NCBI GenBank assembly: GCA_026874595.1
Contig: CM049322.1
Coordinates: forward strand, 39,364,840 to 39,428,839
Direction: 5' to 3'
DNA: 64,000 nucleotides
Source of the DNA: Sipunculus nudus
Taxonomy: Eukaryota; Annelida; Sipuncula; Golfingiida; Sipunculidae
In this document: piece by piece, positions 38,778-50,364 of the stretch
How the letters are laid out: every line of letters starts with the position of its first letter
Numbering within the stretch: the stretch's first letter is position 1
Notes under the pieces: generated by a model
Seen by the model: the letters and a program-made list of their open reading frames with translations, nothing else
Told to the model about the DNA's origin: nothing
Database searches by the model: none
Translations under genes and position numbers: made by a program

Positions 38778-41700
38778 TGAAATAGGTTTATAATTATTTT
38801 ATATAAATGTAAATATCAGTTCATTCACAATAAAAAAAATGGAATTGCACACTACAGAGCGCAATGTAACTGGATTTGTCCCTTTATTAAAAATCCGTGC
38901 TAATATTTAATGAAGCTTTATCGTGAATTTTTTAATTTTGATTCAAAAAAAAATTCAAATTGCGTTTTTAAACATGAACGAAACAGTATAGAGAGAAAAA
39001 TAAAACCGTTTTGAGATATTTTCATGTAGTTTGATATTAGCTCACTAAAAAGTGGGTTACTATGATTGGTTGCTTTAAATTGTTTATCAATTAAACCATT
39101 TATTATTTTCAAAATTGTTCAGACTATGCATAAACAGCCTGTATTTCCACAAAAACACACACACACACATACACGTTCACGGCAGTGTATGATAATACAC
39201 ATAAAGTCTTTATCATAAAATCCTTTAATTTTTCGTCCACGATAAAATGTATTATGAAATGCCTATTATTCAAATTACATTATTCAATATAAAATGACAA
39301 ATACACACAAACCTAGTCACCTAGTGGCTTCATGAGACAACTAACCAGTGCCATCAGAAACGGCAGACAAAACAAAATTATATTCAAAATACGATACTTG
39401 ATAAAAAGCCAAGAAAGCCATATCATGAAGGAGAAACGTATTTGTGAAACTAAAATAGGAATGCAACAACAACAAAAATATAAAAAGGAATGAAACGCAA
39501 AGGATAAAATAATTAGGAGAACGGAGGAGTATACCCTTTGGAAAAATATCCTTTTGTGAAAATAATAACAGCTATTCATTTTTATTACTCTGTTTATTCC
39601 AATATCTATAACCAATGGTTATATAGTATAAATAAATAAATATAATAAGTAACACGTGCACTTTCTCTTCAACAGAGTTTTTAACCATTATGATAGCCTA
39701 ATTATATTTTTATAATATTATAATATGATATATTGATTTAATGTAACAAATGATTACATATTTTATTATATTTTATTATAAACGGCATGATGATTATGTG
39801 CTTAGATCTTGACCTTTTTTTAAAGAATACATACTTCCGATTAAGCTGACGATTGCGGCGGCCACGCGTCCTCCTCCGCGTCCACAGCAGCACTGTCCGC
39901 AGCCCAGGGCAAGGACGAAGCTAGCCACATACAGCAGGGCGGCGGCCGTCTCTATAGCGATCACAGCCTTGTCCCACACAGGTCCTGCAGATGAAAATAT
40001 ACTGTCACCATATTGTATTATATTGTAAAAACTGTAAACGGATTTACTGTAATGTTGTATAAGACCTGTTAAATTTAAATTCAAAGAACATGTACACTAT
40101 ATATATATGTGTGTGAAAAGGGAACGTAATACTTTGAAATTTTTCACATTCCAACGAAAAGGCATTATACAGGTTTGCCTTTCCGCTTAAGATGCATCCT
40201 ACCATCATATCAAACTTTGAGTCACACTTCGCTCAGTGTAAACCTATTTTTGCCATCTTACATGCTGTCCTACATGCATATTTGTATGCATCAAGAACTG
40301 ATTTTTTTGTCAATCGTTACATCAGAATCACAATTATGAAGTGAAAAAAAACCTCCGGAGACTTTAGGGGATGAGGGCCTAGATTCCGGAATGTATCAGG
40401 AATAATATATCATTTTTATAGCAAACTATACGAAATATATGGAGCCGGTGGAAGACCACCTGTAAAATATTTCGCTTTTGCGTCATGTTTATTGTTACTA
40501 ATCAGCTACTTATGTGGATAACATCCAGGTGTTCACCTTTCCAACGGATTGGTACAAAATGAATAATGCCTTTCCGGGCACGTGTTTGCCTGACTGAGGC
40601 AGGTAAAAAAAAGGCGCTATAACACCCCCCCCCCCCCCCCTGTGTGTGTGTGTGTCTTTAATAAAATATTAACAGTTAAATGTAACATTATTACTATGAC
40701 GTTATTTTTTTAAATCTTATATATATTAAAGTATCAAATATAAGTTTGTAATTATCAACTCAAATTTTATATATACCAATATATATGTTACAATAGAGAG
40801 CACTATCTACTATAGGATTGGAAATACTGCTTTAGGAGAGATCTCAATTGGGATCTCTACAAGGAGACTTCACCATTTTGATCTCTACTGACTCGAGTCC
40901 AGTATAGTAATCACATTTGTAATCTCAACTAGGAGAAATTAAAATCCTACTTGGAGAATTTACAATACTACTAGGTGAATTCCCAATCCTACAAGGGGAA
41001 AATTTTATAGGAATAAGTTTGAGACCGCAAAAATATTTTCAAATAATATTCATTTGTTAGCTCACTTATTCATTTGCATCAACATATTTAAACAATTTAA
41101 TTTATTATGGAACAGATTGAATAGCTTTCTGAGTGTAGATGATTGATTATTAATGTTACTCTACTCTGCATGATAAAAATATCATATATTGTACTCTTGT
41201 TGTTGGAATATACCATTATGTATCTCGTCCGTGTGCAGTGCCATTTGTTGTTCTTTTGTACTGTATCATTACATGTGTTTGTGCATCTGTATTGTTTAAA
41301 AAAATAAAAAAAAAAAACATATTAAAACAACTATGCCTCACTCGCGAACCCTATATACTTAGTATATTTTGACCTATGTGTGCCCGAATATATACAGGTA
41401 AACAAACATACGGACACGAAAGTATTTTAAAAGTATCATTTTGGACACAAGATTAAAACTACATTTATATATATATATATATATTTTGTATCCAAACCTC
41501 GGACAGACAACTTGGACTTTTTTATGCCGAGGTCTTAATTTGTGGAACACATTAAAAAAAATCTCAAAGGTATTGCTCCTTTCTTAAAAGTCTTTAAAAA
41601 TGTATCATGTAATAAATCTATATATGTCATATGTTGCATACTATTTTATATTCTGTTATATTTCATATTTATGTCATACTCATGATTGCCCTGTATATTA

Positions 41701-44700
41701 CGGTGCACGTCATAGTTATATATCTTCATGTAAATATCACATCTTGCACGTCATAGTTATATATTTTCATGTAAATATCACATCTTGCTGTATATTATGG
41801 TGCACGTCATAGTTATATATTTTCATGTAAATATCACATCTTGCTGTATATTACGGTGCACGTCATAGTTATATATTTTCATGTAAATATCACATCATGC
41901 TGTATATTTAGGTGCATATGATAGTTTGTTTTCATTTTTAATATCGCATCTTGCCGTCATCATTTTATCTTAAGCCACTTTTATTAATTTTGATAGCATT
42001 TTACATGTTTTTACATTGTATAAACTGTATAGACCAATAGGGCCCTGTGGCAGATGAGACAATCTTGTTTGAACGGGTAACGGTATATAAATATGTTTAA
42101 ATAATAATGATAATATTTGTCATTAAGATAAACCGACAAAACAGTTATAATGCACATTATATTACAGTCCTCGTGAGTCTACGTGATTTCTTGTAATAAT
42201 TTGTTTTGAAGTATATTTATTAAGTTGACAATTCTTCCGACAGTGATGAATACACTGGGAAATAAATCAGGTTTAATGCTTGTAAGTGACCCGAAATATT
42301 GTCATAATTGACCCGAAACGGGGCTGTGACCTGAACACGTCACGCTTGGACGAACAAAACTACACATGTGTGAATGATCAGCAGGCCACGCGGACATGAG
42401 AGCCAGGTCAAGCCAGGTCACTTGGATCTCAAGTGTTTGCTATATAGTATTATAGAAAATATATAAGTTATAATCGGATAATATGATCTAATCTGATAAC
42501 AGAATTTTATTGTAAATTGGATTTTACAAACTTAGACTTAAACTAATATACAGGATAATATGTATATTTAAATGGAACTGGAAACACATGCAGTCATAAT
42601 GAGATGTGTTATTTTCATCGAAGCATATATGTTCTAACTTTTAGTACACGTGTCTGTATGCATCTGTGCTGTTTATGATTAATACAATGAAGGGTACAAA
42701 AATCCAATAATTATAAGGAATTTCAATCTGAAAATGATTTTTTATTTCAAATCACATACCTGTATGTTTGTTGAAAACGCATTGAAAATACATAGTTACA
42801 CTGACTGACAATGATAATTATTTCCTAGGAGCTCCAAGAGGGGGGGGGGGGGCGTCTACGTTTAAAGACCTTTATCATTTGAAAGAACATTGAACGTATA
42901 TTATCAATTAAAGGATTACACTTTTATTTAATGTTAATGAACATGTGTAGGGCATTTTTTTGCCTGGTTAATTCAGCAAGAGTCGATTAATTGTTTTCCA
43001 TAGTTTCCCTTTTTTTCGGGGGGGGGGGGAGGGGGGCGTGGAACTCAACTCAAATTAAACAAGACCGATACTAGACCGGGGAACTGTACAGCTGAATGGT
43101 AAAACGCTCGGCCCTCTCCGCTAGCGACCCGGGTTCGATTCCCGGAGTTGCTATGAGAGTCGGTTATCGTGGCCCCTGCAAGGTCGGTAGTTTTCTCCGG
43201 GTCCTCCGGTTTATACCGACTACCGAGCGCCAACATCCGAGCCATGAAGAGTGCCTTGTACTAGTTATTATGACTACTTGTACAATCCATGTAAAATAAA
43301 TAAGATTTATATTTATTAAATTAAAGCTGTTGTAACCGGTAAAACTATAATGAAAGCTAGACCTAGCATAACCTTTAATAAAATATTAATTGTCCAGAAT
43401 TCTCCGAAAACCAATTTAACAGTAAATGTTTATTATTTGAGGCCATCGATTTGGTTACGCGATAACTTGGATATTCAATTAATCCTTTGACTCATTAGTT
43501 AACCTTAAAACTTAGATCTTCAGAAGGAACCTTAACAGCATCATCGCAGGATGATGAAACCAGAACTACCTTGATCGTTACCCCTAAGAGTCCATGGCCG
43601 TTTAATTCCTTCACCTATAAATTCTTATTTTTAGATGAAATCTTTCCCGCGTCACCTGAGTCTAATGAGTCCAGAACGATGTTGAAATTTACCAACAGAA
43701 ATATGTTAATTATTCCCTGAAACAATAAGATTCCTGTTAAACACTTACTTTTAAAATGCAATCTTATCAGCATCATCCAAGTCTGGTAAAACTAAACCTC
43801 AGGAATCTATTTCTACTTTTAAAGTTTTTTTTTAGATGACATCTTACTTAGTATAACCGGAGTTGCATCTGGAAAGGAGAGGGTCCAACCCAGGAAGACT
43901 GAAAGAAAACCTGAAATGGTCCGGAGCGGAAAGGGTCCAGGTCGCAAAATTTTGTTTGAAATCCTGGAAAAAAGGTTGTTTCGGTTTAAAAAGGGAGGGT
44001 GGGGGAGGGTCCGGACCGTCTAGGGACCCCCCCCCCCGTCTGGATCCGCCACTGATGTTATATCCACGAAGTATAATTTAAAACCCCGATGCAGTGTTCC
44101 TTCTGATGTATATAAATTTATTAAATCCACATTAATTTCATACAAAATTTTAACATTTTTGAAAACTTTAAAATTTTAATGCTACACCATTTAAGCAACC
44201 ATGGTAACATCAAACTCTTTTTCAGTGTGCGAATATGTATTGTCTAAACTAAAATGGAATTTTTAATTTTTGAGTAAATAATTTGAATTTAATTTTAAAC
44301 ATGAAAGCAATATGGAGGAGGAATAGAAAAAAAGGGCTCAAGATATTGTTATGAAGTTTGATATGAGCTCACTAACAAGTAGTTTGTAATTAAAATTGAT
44401 CATAATGTAAACTTTCATATGAAAATGATTGTGAATTTCATAAATACATTTACCATTAGAAAGAGTTCTGTACCAGGTTTAAAATCAAATAATATCTAAG
44501 GGGTCTGCTGTGTATCTTCCCCGCGTAAGCCGAGTCTGATGAGGCCAGATTGATGTTGAGAGTGATATAGAGGGCTTATATTCATTTATTTCCTAAGCCT
44601 TTCAGATATTTATAATACTGCTATCTTATGTTGAATTCTTACCTGCATCATCAGAGTCTGATGAAACCAGACCGATGCTAAGCGTGACCCTGGCCTTGTC

Positions 44701-44853
44701 TGGGCTGTCCTCCGTCAGACAGTCGTACCATAGGCCGCTCCAGGTGTCATCCTTCAACATCCAGAAGGGCGACGCCAAGCGGAAGAGCTGGACAACGGTG
44801 GCGACAGCACAACACAACACCCCGAAAACTGAAGATACTTCCACTTGTCCCAT
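38610..44853 (-). CDS. Claudin/PMP22-type four-transmembrane protein, gene 2 (3 exons, frame broken in exon 3)
   Basis: Exons on the minus strand: 44853-44643, 39984-39835 and 38777-38610. Introns are GT-AG; the two donors are phase 1, as in gene 1. Exon 1 carries the family signature: W31, G40-L41-W42, C45. The second loop cysteine seen in gene 1 is absent. Exon 1 shares the V/I-Q-L-F-R motif after membrane segment 1 with gene 1, and exon 2 is exactly 150 nt in both. Exon 3 is one base too long: a G run at 38760-38762 (C run on the coding strand) shifts the frame, so the literal reading stops at 38704-38706 after 144 residues. Without the extra base the exon aligns along its whole length with gene 1 exon 3 and the protein would be about 175 residues. 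Either a sequencing/assembly error or a recent pseudogene. Confidence 0.75.
38778..39834 (-). other. Intron 2 of claudin-like gene 2
   Basis: AT-rich; the segment 38925-39060 is a dispersed repeat also found in intron 1 at 44265-44385 (TTTTTAATTTT, TTTTAAACATGAA, TTTGATATTAGCTCACTAA). Confidence 0.65.
39835..39984 (-). CDS. Claudin-like gene 2, exon 2
   Basis: 150 nt, acceptor CTGCAG ending at 39985, donor GTATGT at 39834-39829. It encodes residues 71-120: membrane segment 2, a C-x-x-CCC-x-R-GGG loop and the start of segment 3. Length and phases are identical to gene 1 exon 2. It is much more GC-rich than the intron around it, as expected for real coding sequence. Confidence 0.85.
41595..42113 (+). 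mobile_element. LINE-like 3' end, copy 2, with internal tandem expansion
   Basis: Same phrases as 15690-16068, including AGGGCCCTGTGGCA and AGACAATCTTGT, ending in AT-rich tail repeats. Its middle is expanded: CACGTCATAGTTATATATTT occurs four times (about 41707-41900) with a 43-57 bp step, where copy 1 has one or two. Confidence 0.7.
43080..43290 (+). mobile_element. tRNA-derived SINE
   Basis: AGCTGAATGGTAAAACGC resembles an A box; GGGTTCGATTCCCGG is a near-perfect B box 48 bp on. The body continues with TTTTCTCCGGGTCCTCCGG, a motif typical of conserved-domain animal SINEs, and ends in an A/T-rich tail (AAATAAATAAG). Confidence 0.75.
43530..44568 (-). repeat. Four decayed tandem copies of the exon 1 end in intron 1 of claudin-like gene 2
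   Basis: Minus-strand segments 44568-44518, 43805-43762, 43693-43642 and 43581-43530 each resemble the last ~50 nt of exon 1 across the splice junction. Translated in the exon frame they match 8-11 residues of the 12-17 compared with the loop around S-D-S-D-D-A-G-K. Three copies are open over the compared stretch; the one at 43762 has a stop just upstream. The true exon end and nearest copy are 123 bp apart; the other three are 114-120 bp apart, so the original unit was about 115-120 bp. The 755-bp gap holds a hAT-type MITE and another dispersed repeat. Copies at 44518, 43642 and 43762 have lost the donor GT; the one at 43530 keeps GTTAAG. Confidence 0.75.
43860..44055 (-). mobile_element. 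hAT-type MITE copy
   Basis: Shares CCAACCCAGGA, GGTCCAGGTCGCAAAATTTTG and a G-rich stretch with 10279-10700 and ends CTGGATCCGCCACTG, a degraded CAGNGGCGGATCCAG end. Inserted within the decayed exon-copy array. Confidence 0.6.
44643..44853 (-). CDS. Claudin-like gene 2, exon 1
   Basis: ATG at 44853-44851; encodes 70 residues plus one base, with donor GTAAGA at 44642-44637. Membrane segment 1 covers about residues 8-24 and is followed by VQLFR; the outer loop has W31, G40-L41-W42 and C45. The acidic, serine-rich loop end (residues 60-70) is the piece repeated four times in decayed form inside intron 1. Confidence 0.85.
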
Positions 44854-44869
44854 TTTCGACGCTAATTAA

Positions 44870-46070
44870 CAATTTCTTTTAAAAAAATCATCAACGCGTA
44901 AGGTGATATGCTTTGTTTTGCTTTCCAGCACCTCCGCCCAAAAGACGCCCTCTGGTCGCCGCACTATTAAGGACTGGGATATTCGTGAGTCAGTGACACG
45001 GGTGTGTAGCTTAGTAACTGACCCGAAGAGGTTTTGCTGCGTGGGGCGTTAAGGGTGACTTAGTCCATTGACCGGCCAACCGATCAAAGTATCATGCTTC
45101 ATGTAATCAATGGACTCCTCCTATACGGTCTTTTCATATTTTTACCTATGCTTGAGTAAACCCCATTTTCACATCTTTACGACAGTCGCACCCTTTGTCT
45201 ATGTAAATCTGAGTTACCGATTATAAGAATATATAAACTGTTTTAAAGGATAGGTCCTTGATTTCTCGGTGGAACTGTCAATCGACTTGCTCGAAGGTCC
45301 TGGACTCGGGACTTGCACTCGGACTCAGAGATAAGGACTCGAGAAATCAGTCCGAGTCCATCTCGAGTCCAGTAGAAAATAAAACTCTTATCACATATTA
45401 TAAACACTCACGTACATGTGCGAACTACTAACAGAATATTACGAAATATAAACGCTATATATATTCCAAGCTTTGCTCCCCACCGGAAGCTATAAATGTA
45501 AGTAACTATTATTGTAAACGCGTTTGGGAACTAACCTGAAAAATGTACATGATAATTTGAGAATTTCTATTTCAAGTTGTTGTTACGGATATTTGTATTG
45601 ACTCTGACTCGAACCTCTATTCAGGTTCCAAATGACGCGGACTCGAAGAAGGGGAATTAGAACCTAACCTCAAGGACTCGGACTTGGATTTGGATTCGGG
45701 TGGCCTGGACTCGGACTTGAGCTCGGACTCGCATGGTGCCTACTCGACTGCATCACTGGTATCCATAGTTACTCAAATGAGATGTCATTATTAAGCATTC
45801 TGCATTTCAGGTTCTGTATGCACAGGGCAAGACAAAATCCAGAAATTGCAGCCTGTCGTTAAAACACCATAGCGAATCTCTGATAATGTTTATTGATTAT
45901 TCAACCTTTATGCTTTAAGTTTGTGATGGGATCCGAACCAAGGGACTTTCAGCAGCATATATCCTCACCCATTGGCGTCAATTTATCTTCAAGGGTGTGG
46001 AGATGACTCGCAGACGTGGGAAGGCAATTACAGGTGGGACAACTACACACGCATTCTGTTTCCGTCTGTG
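44870..46070. other. 5' flank of claudin-like gene 2; GGACTCG-rich repeats
   Basis: 45250-45375 and 45600-45760 are built from ACTCGGACT/GACTCGAG-type words; a related stretch lies at 52870-52945. No promoter element can be named. Confidence 0.45.
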
Positions 46071-46074
46071 TGGC

Positions 46075-46395
46075 ACATTTAAAATATATTATAATTAAGT
46101 ATTTTCAAATATATTATAATTAGGAATAAGATTAAAAAAAATAAGGTGTTATGTTTCCGGTAATGCTTACTATTAAATCAGGTTTAGATTTATACTGATT
46201 CATATTAAACTCAGAAATGGAACCAAAGTCTAAAGGCCTAATTCTAATTCTAAGTATATTTCACTTTCAACATATATAAATATTATTGCATGAACAGCAG
46301 GGGGTATGATTACATTTACCATCCACCCTTTGCTGAAAAGAGTGTGTGTGTAGGGGGGAGATACCCCCCCCCCCCCTTGTATGGACGCCCCTGTC
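46075..46395 (+). repeat. Dispersed repeat pair, copy 1
   Basis: Matches 53750-54025: AATATATTATAATTAGG, TATGTTTCC-GTAA, AACCAGGTT-type, AATGGAACCAAAGTC and a closing GACGCCCCTG. Confidence 0.7.
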
Positions 46396-46399
46396 CCAA

Positions 46400-48600
46400 C
46401 CACTAGGCTTCTGCCTTCACCTGTCGATACAATACTTAATTAATGAATAACACAGTATGGTTTATCTATGTCATATAAGAAACAGTGTAAAACAACAAAA
46501 ACAACTGCCTGTCTAGAGTAGCTTAATAACAAAAAAGGAAAATATACATAAATTTTACGTGATCAGAAGATAAGTAATGGAGGGGTTCCAGGTGTCTGAA
46601 TAAAATTATAAATACAAAATAAATAGTGGCAAGGAACAGTAATTGATTCATATAGGAATCATAGTATTTCAGCAGTACGGAAATTCATATCTTAACCATA
46701 TCATGACATGGAGAAAACGTTAAATTAAGAAAAACGTAGAAGAAAACATTTTTATTTTAAGACATAATCTGAACCTATCTGTGGTATAACACCTCTCTAT
46801 ATTCCATGTGTATTTGAAAAAGCCAAACATTACCCTTAAAATCTAGCTGAGCAACGGATTGGACAAAATAAACGGGCGAACAGAGGATCTAAAGAAACGG
46901 AAGGGAGGAGGGGGGTCAGCATACTGACACAGGTAAATAAGTGTCCCAGGAATGCAGGCAAACTATAATCATATTTTCCAAGCATACGTATATGAAAGAA
47001 AAAGATAAGAGACGTAAAACCCAGCGCTGCTTTACGGTATTAATTGAGCGTCCGTTATTCTCTATAACTAAACAAAACGTAGGTCGAAATGAGTGGCGCG
47101 CAACTCTTGCACTCCCTCCAAATCCGCCCCTGGAATTCACTGAACACAGGGCTGATCTCGCGCAAAACCACCTGTGAATGACCGTGCCCCGGATGCGCGC
47201 CAACGGGTGTGATGATACGTCATGGTCACGTGACACCCTGGGGGCGGACCAGCCATTCAGAGTATACCGTTAATACTGTAAATGATTGACTCGAGACGCG
47301 AGCACAAAAAGACCTAACGGACCATGACCCGTATACAAGGAACGTATCCAGAGCGTGCTTATATTTAATCCCTTCCCGTTCACATATGTGTAAGCTGTCA
47401 AACTCTAGAGCCTCGGAACAGTATGAATAATTGTTTACACTTTTAAAACTTCGAGGCGAAATCCTTACACATTCCCAGAAACATTTCATACTCTTTACGT
47501 AGTCCCAACTAGAACCAAGTCTCCGTATGGGGGTCTTATTGGTGTAAGACTGGTAACTGTATCAATTTAATTTTTAAAATTATTTCTTACGTGCCGCTAT
47601 TCCATCCATGTGTCATATATAAAGTTAGTAAATTAAAAGGCACATTCTATAAACCCCCAAAATGCCGTTATGGTTGAAATTAATAATTTACTTGGAATTT
47701 CCTTAATTTTGGAAAACCCTACTTCTTTTACGGCTAAATTTATTACTTAAATTTTGGTTATCATTATACCTGTAAAAGTTAGATATTTGCTTAATCCACT
47801 AATCTATGTAAGATCTGGCAGTGTTAGTTTTTGACTTTACTGTCCTTAGTCCGATATTCGACCGATACTCGTGTTGTAAGGGGGCAGATATTAAGTGATA
47901 TATATAAGTTTTGATATATAATTTTTTAGGTTCTTCACCATTACAAGGTCTTCTCAAATAAATTCTTTTGTGTGAGCATTATTCTTTCAACAGTGTTAGC
48001 AATTTTGAAGCGAATGAATACATGATGCATGATATCAAATCCAAGAAAAAAATTAATCCATTTCCCCTTGGTTAACCGGGGGGGGGGGGGCAAAGGGGGG
48101 GGGGGGGTAGATAAGAAGTTAACGGTTTGGAAAAAATGGAGAATAAAATGTTTTTTTTTTTTCTCTCCATGGTTATTTGTAGAAAAACTGTGCAAAAATG
48201 CTTAAATTCGAGGCTAAATAAATATATCGGTATGTTAGTTTTTCGCTTCGCGCAATTTAATGGTAGAAGTAAATATCTGTACAGATCTGGTGAAGGATTG
48301 CTATCATTTCTTTATAACAATGATCAAGTCATATTTACACCAAAGCCTATCAAACACAATCAGCAGATACAATAGAAATTCACGATGTACAGTTTTCCAG
48401 ATTAGAGTTAAAGTATGTACATTATCGTGACTATTGTGTAAACCCAGGGACACATGCAGGGGGAATCTTAGGTTTTAGGTCTTTTAAAGTGTATATTATT
48501 TTAGTGCATTCTTCGCTGTAAATTCAGTATATGAACAAGGAACGTGCCCGAGAAGTTAAATACATATTTTAAAATTTTCCGCATAATGTTGGCGGGCACG
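46400..48600. other. Intergenic, nothing coding recognised
   Basis: CCAGGGGCGGATTTGGAGG (minus strand, about 47115-47135) is another hAT-type MITE end. Long G runs lie at 48078-48108. Where exons 4-6 of the lysozyme relic would be expected, no lysozyme-like sequence was seen. Confidence 0.45.
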
Positions 48601-48613
48601 TCCCCCGCCAACA
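48587..48613. repeat. GC-rich hairpin, 10-bp stem
   Basis: TGTTGGCGGG and CCCGCCAACA with a 7-base loop, just before a CT/AT microsatellite (48631-48698). Confidence 0.8.
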
Positions 48614-48627
48614 CTCTAGGAAGAATT

Positions 48628-48700
<73 letters not shown>

Positions 48701-49199
48701 TAGTTCCCCCCTCGGTTAGTGCTACCTGGGGATTTCTGTCGGCGTACGGACCTGTAGATATTTATCTTGCAAGCTCCGGTGGAGAAACATATTGGAACTT
48801 TGTTATAAAAGTGCCTGGGGCGTAATGTTCAATTCATATATATATATATATACATGTTAATATCACCGTCACATGATAAAGGAACCCATTCACTTACCTT
48901 TCGAAAAAGAATGTGTGTGATGTTTTTGCTTTATCTGGATATATATTTATAATCTAAGGGTAATTTTGGTTGTGAAAAGTTCTTATAACATGTTTGTAAA
49001 CACATCAATGATGGCAAACGGGAAAAACATATAACCTAAGATGGAAGGTTGCATGAATACGGAGGTAGAAAGTTCACTTAAGTTGTAAAATGCCATTTAC
49101 ATAGTTCTGGCTTATCTGACTTGACACTGGATGTCCCTGTTGAATTTGTTTGATAATTTATGCAATTATAAACATGTCGATATGAACAAACAAGCAGCC

Positions 49200-49310
49200 G
49201 GTGAGCGGGGATATCCACGTTTTCTGGCCTATTTTTATAAAAGCTAAGGGATTACCTTTAGCTTTAAAGGTCAGACAGGCGATTAGGCCGTTTAAAGCAC
49301 ATACACACAC
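49200..49310 (-). repeat. Dispersed repeat (CCAATCACCTAT family), minus copy
   Basis: Minus strand reads GACCTTTAAAGCTAAAGG, TTTATAAAAATAGGCCAGAA and AAACGTGGATATC, as at 14170-14250. Confidence 0.7.
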
Positions 49311-49450
49311 TTGCGCAAATAAGCTATTCGTCACGTTTTTATCAACAGTTGATCTACGTACGAATGTTCTTTCACGTATGCACATGTACGCGCATGTAAG
49401 TTTTAAAGTGTAGTAACTTTGGTGACGTAAGGACACACATAATTTTACTA

Positions 49451-49515
49451 ACAAGGTCTCCGGCGCTCAATCTCGTCCACGTCGAAACCAAGAATTGCTC
49501 TTGAAGCAGCGACAC
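49451..49515 (-). pseudogene. Second g-type lysozyme locus: broken exon 3
   Basis: After an acceptor CCTCAAG (ending 49516) the minus strand encodes G-V-A-A-S, then F-D-V-D-E-I-E-R-R-R-P-C, matching G-V-P-A-S and [12 protein letters not shown] of the intact gene. The next codon is TAG (49450-49448) where the intact gene has a tyrosine TAC. A GT at 49452 (GTTAGT) could in principle act as a shortened donor in the same phase. It lies 2.04 kb beyond the exon 1 candidate; in the intact gene the same distance is 2.06 kb. Exons 2, 4, 5 and 6 were not found. Confidence 0.7.
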
Positions 49516-50325
49516 CTTGAGGCAAGGCATATAACTAAACAAACCAGCTGTCATCAGCTTGCATTAAAATGAATATCATGTATTTCATTATTTAATATTT
49601 CCTTTTTTGCTTCTAACTTGACTCTTCTTATATATGGAGAAATAAAGTGGCATGATAACAGTTGACAAAATCTCGCATAATATTTCTAAAAATAAAAGAG
49701 CAATAATGGGTACACAGACATTTTTTTTTTTTTTGGGGGGGGGGGAGAAGTTTGTATGCTTATTCATTCGTCATCACCAGCACTACTGCACTCTGTGGAG
49801 AGTTATATGGGACTTTGTAAAGCAGGGAATATGCATCTATAATTTGGAGGAGTATGAAAAATTGAATCCCATGTTGGTGTTTTGCCTCATTATCGTTTCA
49901 TAATATAATCAGATATCGCGTCAGTATATACAATGAATATTTGCGAATACAGTGAAATGTATAAGTTTTAGTTTTTGGCGGACTGTTTACACCATTGACT
50001 TGTTTATTTGAAGTAGTCGGCAATGGTTGGTGAGTGCCACAAAAGCAAACATTGATCCTCATAGTCCTACATTATGAAAGTGTCCCGTCCGATGGACGCT
50101 TTGAGCCCTACAACTGAGCGTCCAAAATAGATTCTGAGTATCACAGACTATTACCCCCACAGTGTGTGGTTGATAATTATCCGAGTGCTGGGGTCATAAA
50201 GAATGTCCAGAGAATAAATATTTGACTAAACCAAATAAAGTAACACTCAAATATAAAGAAATGTTAATTAATATTTCGGATAATAGATATGTTAAATAAA
50301 TTTGGGCTAAATGATTAATTATAAA

Positions 50326-50364
50326 GGAGTTATAATTATTTATAACTCAAATAATTATAACTCC
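50326..50364. repeat. Perfect 16-bp hairpin
   Basis: GGAGTTATAATTATTT and its exact complement separated by 7 bases. AT-rich. Confidence 0.85.

Larger units (their letters stand above)
39985..44642 (-). other. Intron 1 of claudin-like gene 2
   Basis: 4.7 kb holding a LINE-like tail (41595-42113), a tRNA-derived SINE (43080-43290), a hAT-type MITE (43860-44055) and decayed exon 1 end copies. No further exon was recognised. Confidence 0.65.

Noticed and set aside
46916..47236. Minus-strand frame containing S-R-G-G, considered as the active-site exon of the lysozyme relic
   Set aside because: Surrounding residues do not match the family and no splice sites fit.
48699..48826. Frame ending in V-I-K-V-P-G-A after an AG, looking like a last exon
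   Set aside because: Follows directly on CT and AT microsatellites, no partner exon or known domain could be found; left as unresolved rather than called.
49158..49454. Minus-strand frame with L-I-A-C-L, considered as relic lysozyme exon 4
   Set aside because: The stretch is a copy of the CCAATCACCTAT dispersed repeat also present at 14160-14310.
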